Assembly: GCA_963933115.1 (NCBI GenBank)
Contig: CAWVSL010000012.1
Location: 1 to 64,000, forward strand
Direction: 5' to 3'
Source: JALJPB01 sp963933115
Lineage (GTDB): Bacteria; Pseudomonadota; Gammaproteobacteria; Enterobacterales; Alteromonadaceae
Length of the DNA stretch: 64,000 nucleotides
The notes beneath the pieces were generated by a model that did not search any database, had not been told where the DNA came from, and saw only the letters and a list, made by a program, of their open reading frames with translations. A program made the translations under genes and the position numbers. Within the stretch, counting starts at the first letter, position 1. Every line of letters starts with the position of its first letter. This document shows, piece by piece, positions 36,163 to 45,258 of this stretch.

Positions 36163-37677
36163 TTACTCTTCACCTTCGTTATACATATCAAGAATCGAAT
36201 CTGCATTCTTATCAGTACTCTCTTTAGAGACATTATTTCTTAATGCATCCAGTCGTTCTAAATAAGCTTGATCAATATCATTGGTGACGTAACGGCCATC
36301 AAAAACTGAAGTATCAAACAACTTAACGTCCGGATTACCTAAACCAACAGCAGCGATAAGATCCCCAATTGATTGGAAAATAAGCTTGTCTGCGCCAATT
36401 AAGCTACAAATATCGTCGAGTTCTCTGCCATGGGCAACAAGTTCATTTGGGCTAGGCATATCGATACCATAGACATTTGGAAACCGAACTTCTGGGGCCG
36501 CAGAGGCAAAATAAACTTTATTGGCACCAGCCGCACGTGCCATCTCAATGATTTGACCCGAGGTAGTACCTCGAACAATTGAGTCATCAACCAATAAAAC
36601 GTTCTTACCAATAAATTCAGTTTTGATAGCATTAAGCTTTTGACGCACAGACTTTTTACGTTCTGCTTGTCCTGGCATAATAAAGGTGCGACCAATATAA
36701 CGATTTTTAACAAAACCTTGACGATAAGGTAAATCTAACTGTCGGGCTATTTCAAGAGCCGTATCACAAGAAGTTTCAGGAATAGGAATAACAACGTCGA
36801 TATCAACATCATCCCATTGCTGCATAATTTTTTGCCCCAACTTTTTACCCATTTCAACACGAGAAGCATAAACAGATATTTTATCCATGGTTGAGTCAGG
36901 ACGGGCAAAATAAACAAACTCAAAAATACAAGGGCTGTAAGAAGGACTCGCTGAGCATTGTTTACTATGTAGACCGCCGTTTTCAGGGAAGAAGATAGCT
37001 TCGCCAGGGGCTATATCGCGAACAAATTCAAAGCCACAAGCATCAAGTGCAACAGACTCGGAAGCGACCATATATTCTACATTTTGTTTATTTTCACGTT
37101 TACCAAAAACTAATGGGCGAATACCGTTTGGATCTCTAAAAGCAACTAAACCATGACCTATAACAAGGGCAACAGTAGCATAAGCACCACGAACACGGTT
37201 ATGTACATTGGCAACAGCGGTAAAGACATCGTCTGCTGCTAATACATTCCCTGAATGTTGTAATTCATGAGCAAGGATGTTCAACAACAATTCAGAGTCT
37301 GATGTAGTGTTTACGTGGCGATGTGCCTTTTCGCGTAACCATACTTTTAACTCGTCACCATTCGTTAAATTACCATTGTGTGCCAACGATATACCAAAGG
37401 GTGAGTTGGCATAAAAAGGCTGGGCCTCAGATGAACTAGAAGTACCTGCCGTAGGATAACGAACGTGACCAATACCAATATCCCCTTGGAGTCTCATCAT
37501 ATGACGAGTATGGAAAACATCTTTAACTAAGCCATTTCCTTTACGCATTCTGAATGTATTATCATTGATAGTGACAATACCCGCAGCATCTTGACCACGG
37601 TGCTGAAGCACCGTTAAACCGTCATATATTAATTGACTAACAGGTGTTTTACCAACAATACCAACAATACCACACAT
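36163..37677 (-). CDS. purF: Amidophosphoribosyltransferase PurF
   Basis: A 504-residue enzyme for the first committed step of purine synthesis (PRPP + glutamine to phosphoribosylamine). The N-terminal Ntn amidotransferase has its nucleophile Cys2 in MCGIVGIVG, with 'LQHRGQDAAGI' and 'GHVRYPTAGTSSSSEAQPF'; the C-terminal phosphoribosyltransferase domain has 'VLLVDDSIVRGTTS' (about 355-368), the PRPP loop. Length equals E. coli PurF (505). Last gene of the cvpA-purF pair, 50 bases after cvpA, as in other gammaproteobacteria. Confidence 0.97.
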   Translation of the reverse strand: MCGIVGIVGKTPVSQLIYDGLTVLQHRGQDAAGIVTINDNTFRMRKGNGLVKDVFHTRHMMRLQGDIGIGHVRYPTAGTSSSSEAQPFYANSPFGISLAHNGNLTNGDELKVWLREKAHRHVNTTSDSELLLNILAHELQHSGNVLAADDVFTAVANVHNRVRGAYATVALVIGHGLVAFRDPNGIRPLVFGKRENKQNVEYMVASESVALDACGFEFVRDIAPGEAIFFPENGGLHSKQCSASPSYSPCIFEFVYFARPDSTMDKISVYASRVEMGKKLGQKIMQQWDDVDIDVVIPIPETSCDTALEIARQLDLPYRQGFVKNRYIGRTFIMPGQAERKKSVRQKLNAIKTEFIGKNVLLVDDSIVRGTTSGQIIEMARAAGANKVYFASAAPEVRFPNVYGIDMPSPNELVAHGRELDDICSLIGADKLIFQSIGDLIAAVGLGNPDVKLFDTSVFDGRYVTNDIDQAYLERLDALRNNVSKESTDKNADSILDMYNEGEE

Positions 37678-37727
37678 GAAATGTTCTCCGCAGAAGGGTT
37701 AAATAACCAATGACTGTGTCATTGGCA

Positions 37728-38231
37728 TTATTTCAAAAAACTTGTTGATTCTTTTAGAAAACTTGATGACTCTTTTAAATATTCAAAGAACCATACAACA
37801 ACAAAATTAAATTCAGGAATCAATTGCGATGCTTTCCACCAATCGGTTTCATCAGCAGAGCTAAAAGCATCCATAAAAAATAGCATCGCACTAACGACAA
37901 GTGCACCTCGGAGCGCGCCAAAAACTAGTCCAAGGACACGGTCAGTACCTGAAAGCCCTGTTTTACTGACTAGTTGACTAATCAAGTAATTGACTAAAGC
38001 ACCAATGATTAATGTGGATATAAACAGGATAGCAATAGCGGCAGCATTGCGGAGAAATTGATCAGAAATATTAGTTAAGAGAGTCGCTACATTGACATAA
38101 AATGTGCTGGCGATAAAGAAGGCACTGAACCATACAACGAGAGACACAGCTTCCTTAACAAAGCCTCTTACTAAACTAATTAGTGTTGATACGCTAATGA
38201 CTGCTAAGATTGCAATATCAATCCAAACCAT
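37728..38231 (-). CDS. cvpA: CvpA family inner-membrane protein
   Basis: A 167-residue protein with four membrane segments ('DIAILAVISVSTLISLVRGFVKEA' at the start, then about 30-47, 62-85 and 100-122), the CvpA pattern; E. coli CvpA (162) is needed for colicin V export and for bile resistance. A short repeat 'LKESSSFLKESTSFLK' ends the protein, where residues 153-160 and 161-167 are near copies. Directly upstream of purF. Promoter TTGATC - 16 bases - TATATT can be read on the minus strand around 38237-38264, so cvpA-purF may have its own promoter. Confidence 0.93.
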   Translation of the reverse strand: MVWIDIAILAVISVSTLISLVRGFVKEAVSLVVWFSAFFIASTFYVNVATLLTNISDQFLRNAAAIAILFISTLIIGALVNYLISQLVSKTGLSGTDRVLGLVFGALRGALVVSAMLFFMDAFSSADETDWWKASQLIPEFNFVVVWFFEYLKESSSFLKESTSFLK

Positions 38232-38300
38232 AAGTTAAATCCTATTATAATATAGGCGCGCATTCTAACAGATCAAGTAAGCTTAGCGCTATTTTTTTAT

Positions 38301-38981
38301 CTAATTATTAGCTTGATAACGCGCTACTTTACCTTGTACATTAGTTAAAATTTTAAGTTTTGATAATTTTTTATCTAATGATGATTTAATTAGCTCAGGT
38401 CCGACAAATACTTTAGTTAAAGTGCCATTTTTTGTTTTAATGGGCTTTGTATAAGCGTTATAACCATTAGCCTTCAACTTTTTAAGCAGCTCTTTTACAT
38501 TTTGTTTATGGCGAAAACTACCTAACTGAATCACCCACGCTAGAGTTAACTCAGCTTTTTCAGGTGTTTGTGTTACTTGTTTACTTTCGACTAATGCGTT
38601 AGCGGTTAACAATTTAGTATTATTTGATTTCAGGGGGATTTTTTTAATAGTCTCTATTTCATCTTTAATTAGCACTGCAATTTTAACATCACTTTTGCTG
38701 GTAACTAAACTTTCTTTCGGCTGACTTACTTTAGGAACAAGCGTTTCAGAGTCATCTATGGCAGGCTCTTCACTAAATTTATCATCGGGTAAACGTGCTA
38801 ATTTATCTTGAGGAAAAGTACTCTTGACCTGCTTTTTTTCAAAAGCAGGGGCAGCAGAAATCTCTTCAAAATCTGCTTGATATGATTTTTTTTCACCATC
38901 AAGAATATCGGGTAAAAATATAATAATAGCCGCAGCAACAATAATAGTTCCCACTAGGCGGTTTTGGAAAGGTGTAGACAA
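38301..38981 (-). CDS. dedD: SPOR-domain protein DedD
   Basis: 226 residues: a short cytoplasmic start, one membrane segment (about 9-25, 'LVGTIIVAAAIIIFLPDILDG'), a charged periplasmic linker rich in lysine and serine, and a C-terminal SPOR domain (about 148-222: 'AWVIQLGSFRHKQNVKELLKKLKANGYNAYT'). SPOR domains bind denuded glycan strands at the division septum; DedD is a bitopic division protein. Its place between folC and cvpA is the standard gene order. folC ends 42 bases upstream. Confidence 0.93.
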   Translation of the reverse strand: MSTPFQNRLVGTIIVAAAIIIFLPDILDGEKKSYQADFEEISAAPAFEKKQVKSTFPQDKLARLPDDKFSEEPAIDDSETLVPKVSQPKESLVTSKSDVKIAVLIKDEIETIKKIPLKSNNTKLLTANALVESKQVTQTPEKAELTLAWVIQLGSFRHKQNVKELLKKLKANGYNAYTKPIKTKNGTLTKVFVGPELIKSSLDKKLSKLKILTNVQGKVARYQANN

Positions 38982-39023
38982 GCTCTGCTCCTAAATATTT
39001 AACGCAACAACTTATTAGTTACG

Positions 39024-40319
39024 CTAGATCATTAAACGCCTAATTTCAGCGACAGTGTAAAAAGACCCAAAAACAACAATTAAATCTGTTTCATTACTAT
39101 TTTTATTAGCCATTTTAAATGCCTGAGTGATATTGTCAAAACAATTAAGTAACTTAGTGTTAGTTGATAGGTTATTGCCAAGGTTTTTATTAAGCTGTTG
39201 CCAAATATCTGCTTTACTCGCAGAGCGAGGAGCTAATACTTCACCAATAAACCAATCATCAATAATAGCTAACATAGGCTTTAAAGTGTTACTGATATCT
39301 TTATCAGATAACATGCCAACAACAGCAATAACCCTTTGATAATTATTTTTACTTTTTAAATGAGCTATATATTGAGCCAAATACCTTGCTGCTTGAGGAT
39401 TATGGGCAACATCTAATAAAACATCACAGTTTTCTTTAAATAGCTCGGTACGTCCAGCAACCTTAGTAAGTTTAATTGCTTGATTAACTTTTTTATTCGT
39501 TAATTTAATCCCGAGTAAATGTAAAACCATGAGTGCAGTTGCTACATTGTCTTGTGGAATATTGGTTTTATTCAGTTTATCAAGTACTAACTGTTCATAT
39601 GACCAAGACCATTGTGCACCCGATGTATCTACAATAAAATCTTGTTGACGAACCTTTAGCTGAACATTTATCTCTTTTGCATAATTAATAATTGATATTG
39701 TCGGTGCTGTGTCACCTAAAACTGCCAACTGTTGGCTACGTAAAATACCCGCTTTTTCAAAACCAATAAGTTCGCGAGTATTACCTAAGAATGCTTGATG
39801 GTCTAAATCTATGGTAGTGATTACCGCGATATCAGCATCAATGATGTTGGTAGCATCTAAACGACCACCAAGACCGACTTCTAAAATAATAATTTCTGGG
39901 CGAACAGCCATCAAAATAATAAAAGCAGCTAACGTCGTATATTCATAGTAAGTTAATGAAATGTCACCTCGAGCTTTCTCGATTTTCTCAAACGCATCGA
40001 TTAAAGGTAAATCTTCAACATCAACCCGACTGATACGTAATCGTTCATTAAACTTTTCAATATGAGGTGAAGAATATACAGCAACAGTTTTATCTTCGGT
40101 TAATAGAAAGTTTTCAAGAAAAGCACAGGTTGTACCTTTACCATTGGTGCCCGCAACTGTAATCACTTTTGCAAAGCTAAAGTCAATATTAAGTCGTTGG
40201 GCAACGCTATTAATGCGGCTCAATCCTAAATCAATTTCAGAGCTATGAATAGTTTCTAAATAACAAAGCCACTGCGCTAAGTTATCTCTTGGCGAGTGGC
40301 TTTTAAAATTTTCTGACAT
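39024..40319 (-). CDS. folC: Folylpolyglutamate/dihydrofolate synthase FolC
   Basis: A 431-residue Mur-ligase-family enzyme adding glutamates to dihydropteroate and tetrahydrofolates. ATP loop 'VITVAGTNGKGTTCAFLENFL' (about 53-73), 'SSPHIEKFNERLRI' (about 84-97), 'ILEVGLGGRLDATNII' (about 140-155) and 'LLDVAHNPQAARYL' (about 300-313). Length equals E. coli FolC (422). Cytoplasmic. Part of the accD-folC-dedD operon; accD lies 70 bases upstream on the same strand. Confidence 0.96.
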   Translation of the reverse strand: MSENFKSHSPRDNLAQWLCYLETIHSSEIDLGLSRINSVAQRLNIDFSFAKVITVAGTNGKGTTCAFLENFLLTEDKTVAVYSSPHIEKFNERLRISRVDVEDLPLIDAFEKIEKARGDISLTYYEYTTLAAFIILMAVRPEIIILEVGLGGRLDATNIIDADIAVITTIDLDHQAFLGNTRELIGFEKAGILRSQQLAVLGDTAPTISIINYAKEINVQLKVRQQDFIVDTSGAQWSWSYEQLVLDKLNKTNIPQDNVATALMVLHLLGIKLTNKKVNQAIKLTKVAGRTELFKENCDVLLDVAHNPQAARYLAQYIAHLKSKNNYQRVIAVVGMLSDKDISNTLKPMLAIIDDWFIGEVLAPRSASKADIWQQLNKNLGNNLSTNTKLLNCFDNITQAFKMANKNSNETDLIVVFGSFYTVAEIRRLMI

Positions 40320-40389
40320 AAAATTACACCGACTGCATTAGTTGTTCAAATAATAAAAAGCAATATTTATCAAACTAACGCTAAACTAG

Positions 40390-41256
40390 CTATGAAACAT
40401 GTTTTACAGGACTATCTTGTCCCGTAAATTTAGCCAGCATTCTTGCTAAGGTTTCACGCATATCGCGCCTATCAACGATTAGATCAATAGCACCTTTCTC
40501 TAATAAAAATTCACTCCGTTGGAAACCTTCAGGTAATTTTTCACGAACGGTTTGCTCAATAACACGAGGTCCAGCAAATCCAATTAAGGCTTTAGGTTCT
40601 GCAACATTAATGTCACCAAGCATAGCTAAGCTAGCAGATACACCACCCATAGTAGGATCAGTCAGCACAGAAACATAAGGTAAACCTTGCTCACTCATTT
40701 TAGCTAATGCAGCACTGGTTTTTGCCATTTGCATTAAAGAAAATAGCGCTTCTTGCATTCTTGCACCGCCACTGGCTGAGAAACAAATAAACGGTATATT
40801 ATGTTTCAAGCAGTAATCAACGCCCTTAACAAACCTTGCGCCAACAACCGAGGCCATTGAGCCACCCAAGAACGAAAATTCAAACGCAGCAACGACAACA
40901 GGTAAGCCATGAAGTTCGCCTTTCATGACTACGAGGGCGTCTTTTTCGCCGGTATTTTTTTGTGCTGCAACCAAACGATCTTTATAACGTTTTGAGTCTT
41001 TAAATTTTAAAATATCTTGCGCTTCAAACTCTTCACCAAGCTCAATGCGTTCGCTTTTGTCTAAGAAGCTTTCGATACGTTTACGAGCACTGATACGCAT
41101 GTGATGATCACATTTTGGACAAACGAAAATTTGTCGCTCTAATTCGACTTTATAAAGCACAGCATTACAAGACGAACACTTACTCCACACTCCTTCTGGA
41201 ATATTTCGCTTTTGGGTCGACTTTGCTTTGGGGAGAATTTTTTCTATCCAACTCAT
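40390..41256 (-). CDS. accD: Acetyl-CoA carboxylase carboxyltransferase subunit beta
   Basis: A 288-residue subunit of the carboxyltransferase that moves CO2 from carboxybiotin to acetyl-CoA. A four-cysteine zinc ribbon near the N-terminus, CSSC (about 27-30) and CPKC (about 46-49), is followed by the crotonase-like core with 'CFSASGGARMQEALFSLMQMAKTSAAL' (about 153-179), 'DPTMGGVSASLAMLGD' and 'IGFAGPRVIEQTVREKLPEGFQ'. Length typical (E. coli 304). Upstream of folC in the same direction. E. coli has dedA between truA and accD; here only a 162-base gap separates them. Confidence 0.97.
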   Translation of the reverse strand: MSWIEKILPKAKSTQKRNIPEGVWSKCSSCNAVLYKVELERQIFVCPKCDHHMRISARKRIESFLDKSERIELGEEFEAQDILKFKDSKRYKDRLVAAQKNTGEKDALVVMKGELHGLPVVVAAFEFSFLGGSMASVVGARFVKGVDYCLKHNIPFICFSASGGARMQEALFSLMQMAKTSAALAKMSEQGLPYVSVLTDPTMGGVSASLAMLGDINVAEPKALIGFAGPRVIEQTVREKLPEGFQRSEFLLEKGAIDLIVDRRDMRETLARMLAKFTGQDSPVKHVS

Positions 41257-41418
41257 AATTTAATTTTTGCCTATTGCAACGAATAAAAACAAATTTGACT
41301 GAATTTTAACCATCAAATTTCAAATAATTAGTAAAACACATATACCTAGCGATTAGACCACAGTTTAGTATAGTTTGAATATAAAAAACTGGTCTGTTTT
41401 GTTAACTTAGCGTAAATA

Positions 41419-42201
41419 TTAACTTAAAAATAATGGCCCTAAGTTTCTTTTAGGGATGTCAAACTCTAAAGGATAATCTACATCAACAAAATATAGACCC
41501 GCAGAAGGAGCAGTAACACCGGCAACACAACGATTCTTAGCTTCTAATACTTCATTTAGCCAAGACACGGGTTTTATCGATTGCCCTATTAGCATTAAAC
41601 TACCTGCAATATTTCTTACCATGTGATGCAAGAATGCATTCGCTTTAATATCAATGATAACAAATTCACCATGGCGGGTAACATTACAATGAATTAGTGT
41701 TCTGTTGGGTGAGTGAGATTGACAATGTACCGTACGAAAAGAAGTAAAATCATTAGCCCCTAATAGGGTTTGTGCCGCCTGATGCATTAAGTTCTCATCA
41801 AGTGGATAGTGAAAATGACTGATGCCATTACTTAAAATAGCAGAACGAAGCCTAGTATTACCAATAATATACCTATATCGTCTCGCAGTAGCGCTAAAGC
41901 GAGCATGAAATTCATCACTAACTTCTTTCACCCAAGTTACCGCTATATCTTTGGGTAAATGAGTATTAACACCTAAAGTCCAAGCATTAGCCTTTCTGAT
42001 TTTTTCTGTTTCAAAATGCACAACTTGATTGGTTGCATTTACACCAGTATCGGTGCGCCCAGCACAAACCACATCAATATTTTCATCCGCTATTTTAGAT
42101 AATGCACGTTCAAGTGTTTGTTGAACACTGACAACAGATTTTTGTCTTTGCCAGCCATAATAGTTTTTACCATCATATTCAATACCTAAGGCGTAGCGCA
42201 T
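41419..42201 (-). CDS. truA: tRNA pseudouridine(38-40) synthase TruA
   Basis: A 260-residue enzyme that isomerises uridines 38-40 of many tRNAs. The catalytic aspartate lies in CAGRTDTGVNATNQVVHFET (about 46-65), with 'GVNTHLPKDIAV', 'ARFSATARRYRYII' (about 99-112) and 'FLHHMVRNIAGSLMLIG' (about 190-206). Length matches E. coli TruA (270). Cytoplasmic. The fimV-like gene ends 174 bases upstream with its own terminator, so truA probably starts a new transcript. Confidence 0.96.
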   Translation of the reverse strand: MRYALGIEYDGKNYYGWQRQKSVVSVQQTLERALSKIADENIDVVCAGRTDTGVNATNQVVHFETEKIRKANAWTLGVNTHLPKDIAVTWVKEVSDEFHARFSATARRYRYIIGNTRLRSAILSNGISHFHYPLDENLMHQAAQTLLGANDFTSFRTVHCQSHSPNRTLIHCNVTRHGEFVIIDIKANAFLHHMVRNIAGSLMLIGQSIKPVSWLNEVLEAKNRCVAGVTAPSAGLYFVDVDYPLEFDIPKRNLGPLFLS

Positions 42202-42304
42202 GTAACCTCTTTCTTTTAAAAACAGCTAATTTCCGCCGCATTATCTATTATTTCCCTCATTGATGCTAGGCGTATAAAATCTTTCATCTGAAGCTATTTC
42301 AAAA

Positions 42305-42346
42305 ACCATAAAAAAACGGCAAACATTTTATCATTGTTTGCCGTTA
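42305..42346 (-). terminator. Intrinsic terminator of fimV
   Basis: AACGGCAAACA / TGTTTGCCGTT, a perfect 11-bp stem (42315-42345) with a 9-base loop, followed on the minus strand by a run of seven T. Confidence 0.88.
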
Positions 42347-42375
42347 CCAAATTATAGAGACTTTAAATAATGAAG

Positions 42376-44973
42376 TTATGGATTCATCTTATCAAGTAAA
42401 TTTTGAGCTATTACTCGTTGCTTTTCATCTCCTAAATTGACAATGTCATTCAAAATAACTTCCGCATTGTCTACATCACCGATTTCAATATAGACTTTAG
42501 CAAGATCTAACTTTGCAGCGAGCCCAAGCTCATCGTCATCAACATCAATATCCACATCATCATTAGCGGTAAACTCAGGAAAATCATCTAAACCAACATC
42601 TATATTATCTTTATCATAATTTTCATCTACTGTATTATTATCTAAGTTGTCAGAGATGTCGGAGAGTAAGGAGTCAACCGAAACAAATTCTTCATTTGAA
42701 TCATTCTTTTCTTCTGCTTCGAGGGGGACATCTTTGACAGTAAGTTCATCTTTTATATCGAGCAAGTCCACGCTAGTAGATACTTCAGATTCCTCTTCAA
42801 TATTGGCCAATAATTCATCAAAGTCTAAGTTATCTAAGTTTTGAATATCTTCTATTTCTGAAGTATCTGGAACTTCCTCATTATCATAGACAGCTGATAG
42901 CCCGTTACTTTCTTTTTCATCATTTAATAAATCAGACAATGTTGATTCATCAAAATCTGATGATATAGCTTCCATTGTTTCATCATCAATAGTGTCAATA
43001 ACATTATCATTAACAGATTTAATATCGGCAAGTAAATCATCGCCAATGTCTAGATAAGTATCGTCACTTAACTGTTCGTCATTAACTTTAGGAATCAACT
43101 GATCAATATCAAGTTCATCTTCATTAAACTGTTCATCAGCTTCAGTAAGCTCGGAGGATAAATCATCCGCAAGAGTTTCTGCCGCTAATAAAACGTCGAC
43201 AACATCGGGGTCAGTTACCTCATCATCAGTGGGCAATTCATCAATAATATCATCAGCTTCAGTAATCTCAGTAGGTAGATCATCAGTAGATTTTTCTTTT
43301 GCTAATAAAGCATCGACAGCATCGGGGTCAGTTACCTCATTATCAGCAGGCAATTCATCAATAACATTCTCAGCTAATAAATTATCAAGATCATCAACTT
43401 CAGTAATCTCAGTAGGTAGATCATCAGTAAATTTTTCTTTTGCTAATAAAGCATCGACAGCATCGGGGTCAGTTACCTCGTTATCAGCCGGCAGTTCATC
43501 AATAATATTCTCAGCTAATAAATCATCAAAATCATCAGCTTCAGTAAACTCAGTAGGTAGATCATCAGCTAATATATTATCAAGATCATCAGCTTCAGTA
43601 GTCTCAGCAGGTAGATCATCAGTAAATTTTTCTTTTGCTAATAAAGCATCGACAGCATCGGGGTCAGTTACCTCATTATCAGCAGGCAGTTCATCGAGAG
43701 GTAAGTCATCTTCAATATCAATCGTTTCAACCGATTTATCTGATGATTTTTCTAAATTACTTTGCTCAATCTTTCCAGTGTCTACTAAAGTTTCTTGGTT
43801 CTCTTCTCTATTCGGCTCTTCATGATCTAAACTTGATAATAGTGGGTCTAAATTCCCTTCATCAACTGCAGTAGTAGGAAGCTCATCATCTATTATATCA
43901 AGATCATCTAAGTCAATATCATCTAGGTCACTTTCATCTAAATCACTGTCATCTAAATCACTGTCATTGTCATTGGGAGCAATTAAAAGCTCATCATCTA
44001 ACGATGATTTTTCATCAATATAACTACTTTGATCAAGTTCTTGTTCTGGTGTTATCTTGTCAACTGCCGATTTTTCGGTCATGAGTGCATTAGGCTCATT
44101 GGATTGGATTGGCTGATTTTTACTGAGTCGGATATAATATAAGAAAAATAGACCTAATAATAAAATGGCAGGAACTGTCATTAACAATGCAGTATAAACA
44201 GGACTGGAGATAAAACTTTGACGTTGTAATTCTGCTTGCTCATTTTTGAGAATTTCATTTTGTTTATCAGTTTTTGTTAATTCTAATGCATCTTCTAAAA
44301 TTATAATGATTTCATTCAATTGCTGATTAGTTTCCTCAGATTGTGCAGCAGCATCTTGTAAATCTTCAACTTTACCATCAACTTTAACCAAACGAGTTCG
44401 CAAGTCTTCATTTTCTTTTAATAGTGTTTGCATGGCAGCAATAGAGTCTGACAAATCTTTTTGAATCGTATCTAATTGAAGTTTTTGGCTTTCTCCAAAA
44501 GAACGCAACTGCTCATTAATTTCTATTTTTGCCTTATCAATATCTGTTTTCTTTAAACTTTTCTTTACAGGTGGACTAACTTTAGAAATCCATTTCCTTT
44601 CATCAATATCAGCTTTTAGTTTTGCTGAATTCCCATTAATTGCTCTCATAGTTTCTACAGATGGAATATTAATTATTTCTCCTTCAACTAAATAATTAAT
44701 ATTATCTTCAGCGAAAGCTTGTGGATTATTCAGATACAATGATTGCATGACCTGATAGACACTAAGGCTAGGATCTAATCTCACATTAAGGGCAATATTC
44801 CAAAGGGTATCACTTGGGCTAATTGGACCGTATTGAAGTGATATATTTTGATCTTGTAATTTGGGACCGCGAATGCTGATGCCAAGTTTATCTTCAGCAG
44901 CAACTGAAACGTTAGTGGTAAGCGTTCCTATTATAATTACCTGCCACAAGCATAGGCTTAAAAATTTTACCAT
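42376..44973 (-). CDS. fimV: FimV/HubP-family polar hub protein
   Basis: 865 residues. A signal/anchor (MVKFLSLCLWQVIIIGTL...AA) leads to the LysM-bearing periplasmic part ('LQYGPISPSDTLWNIALNVR', about 47-66), a coiled coil (about 160-250), one membrane segment (about 262-282, 'YTALLMTVPAILLLGLFFLYYI'), a very acidic cytoplasmic part with four near-identical repeats (about 424-608), and the C-terminal FimV domain 'LAAKLDLAKVYIEIGDVDNAEVILNDIV' (TPR-like). The family (FimV, HubP) marks the cell pole and organises chemoreceptors, pili and ParA-like proteins. The ATG at 44973 follows AGGA at 8 bases; the frame extends to a TTG at 45006. Gene order asd-fimV-truA is as in Pseudomonas. Confidence 0.9.
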   Translation of the reverse strand: MVKFLSLCLWQVIIIGTLTTNVSVAAEDKLGISIRGPKLQDQNISLQYGPISPSDTLWNIALNVRLDPSLSVYQVMQSLYLNNPQAFAEDNINYLVEGEIINIPSVETMRAINGNSAKLKADIDERKWISKVSPPVKKSLKKTDIDKAKIEINEQLRSFGESQKLQLDTIQKDLSDSIAAMQTLLKENEDLRTRLVKVDGKVEDLQDAAAQSEETNQQLNEIIIILEDALELTKTDKQNEILKNEQAELQRQSFISSPVYTALLMTVPAILLLGLFFLYYIRLSKNQPIQSNEPNALMTEKSAVDKITPEQELDQSSYIDEKSSLDDELLIAPNDNDSDLDDSDLDESDLDDIDLDDLDIIDDELPTTAVDEGNLDPLLSSLDHEEPNREENQETLVDTGKIEQSNLEKSSDKSVETIDIEDDLPLDELPADNEVTDPDAVDALLAKEKFTDDLPAETTEADDLDNILADDLPTEFTEADDFDDLLAENIIDELPADNEVTDPDAVDALLAKEKFTDDLPTEITEVDDLDNLLAENVIDELPADNEVTDPDAVDALLAKEKSTDDLPTEITEADDIIDELPTDDEVTDPDVVDVLLAAETLADDLSSELTEADEQFNEDELDIDQLIPKVNDEQLSDDTYLDIGDDLLADIKSVNDNVIDTIDDETMEAISSDFDESTLSDLLNDEKESNGLSAVYDNEEVPDTSEIEDIQNLDNLDFDELLANIEEESEVSTSVDLLDIKDELTVKDVPLEAEEKNDSNEEFVSVDSLLSDISDNLDNNTVDENYDKDNIDVGLDDFPEFTANDDVDIDVDDDELGLAAKLDLAKVYIEIGDVDNAEVILNDIVNLGDEKQRVIAQNLLDKMNP
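43140..43715 (-). repeat. Tandem repeat region inside fimV
   Basis: Four copies of a unit of roughly 120-200 bases encode DELPADNEVTDPDAVDALLA followed by KEKFTDDLPTEITEADD-type sequence. Copies two and three are almost identical at the DNA level, copy four (nearest the C-terminus) has drifted. Truncated partial units ('DDLPTEFTEADDFDDLLA') lie between copies one and two, which suggests expansion by slippage or unequal recombination. Confidence 0.85.
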
Positions 44974-45182
44974 CGAGGCTATCCTAATTATTTTTATTGA
45001 TATCAATTATATTTTGTTTTCAGTCGTTTAATTTAGCAAACAAAATAATATAGTTTGATATTTTAGTCTGTGCCAATCATTTGGCACGTTTCAAACCATA
45101 TAAAACTTAGCAAATTTTATTCCAACTTTCATAATTATACTAACATAACCACTCTGTTTAATTAGAAAATTAACAGTAAAAA

Positions 45183-45232
45183 CAAAAAAATCAGAAACTT
45201 GTCACTATATTAACGACTCGGTTCTGATTTTC
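45183..45232 (-). terminator. Probable terminator of asd
   Basis: AAATCAGAA and TTCTGATTT form a 9-bp stem with a large loop, and the minus strand continues into TTTTTTTGTTTTT. It lies 27 bases beyond the asd stop. Confidence 0.6.
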
Positions 45233-45258
45233 TTTAAAATTATTAATAAAACTATTCG

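Noticed and set aside
43229..43825. 198-codon antisense frame rich in serine within fimV
   Set aside because: It is the mirror of the acidic Asp/Glu/Leu repeat coding region; composition follows from the sense codons and no ribosome-binding site supports it.
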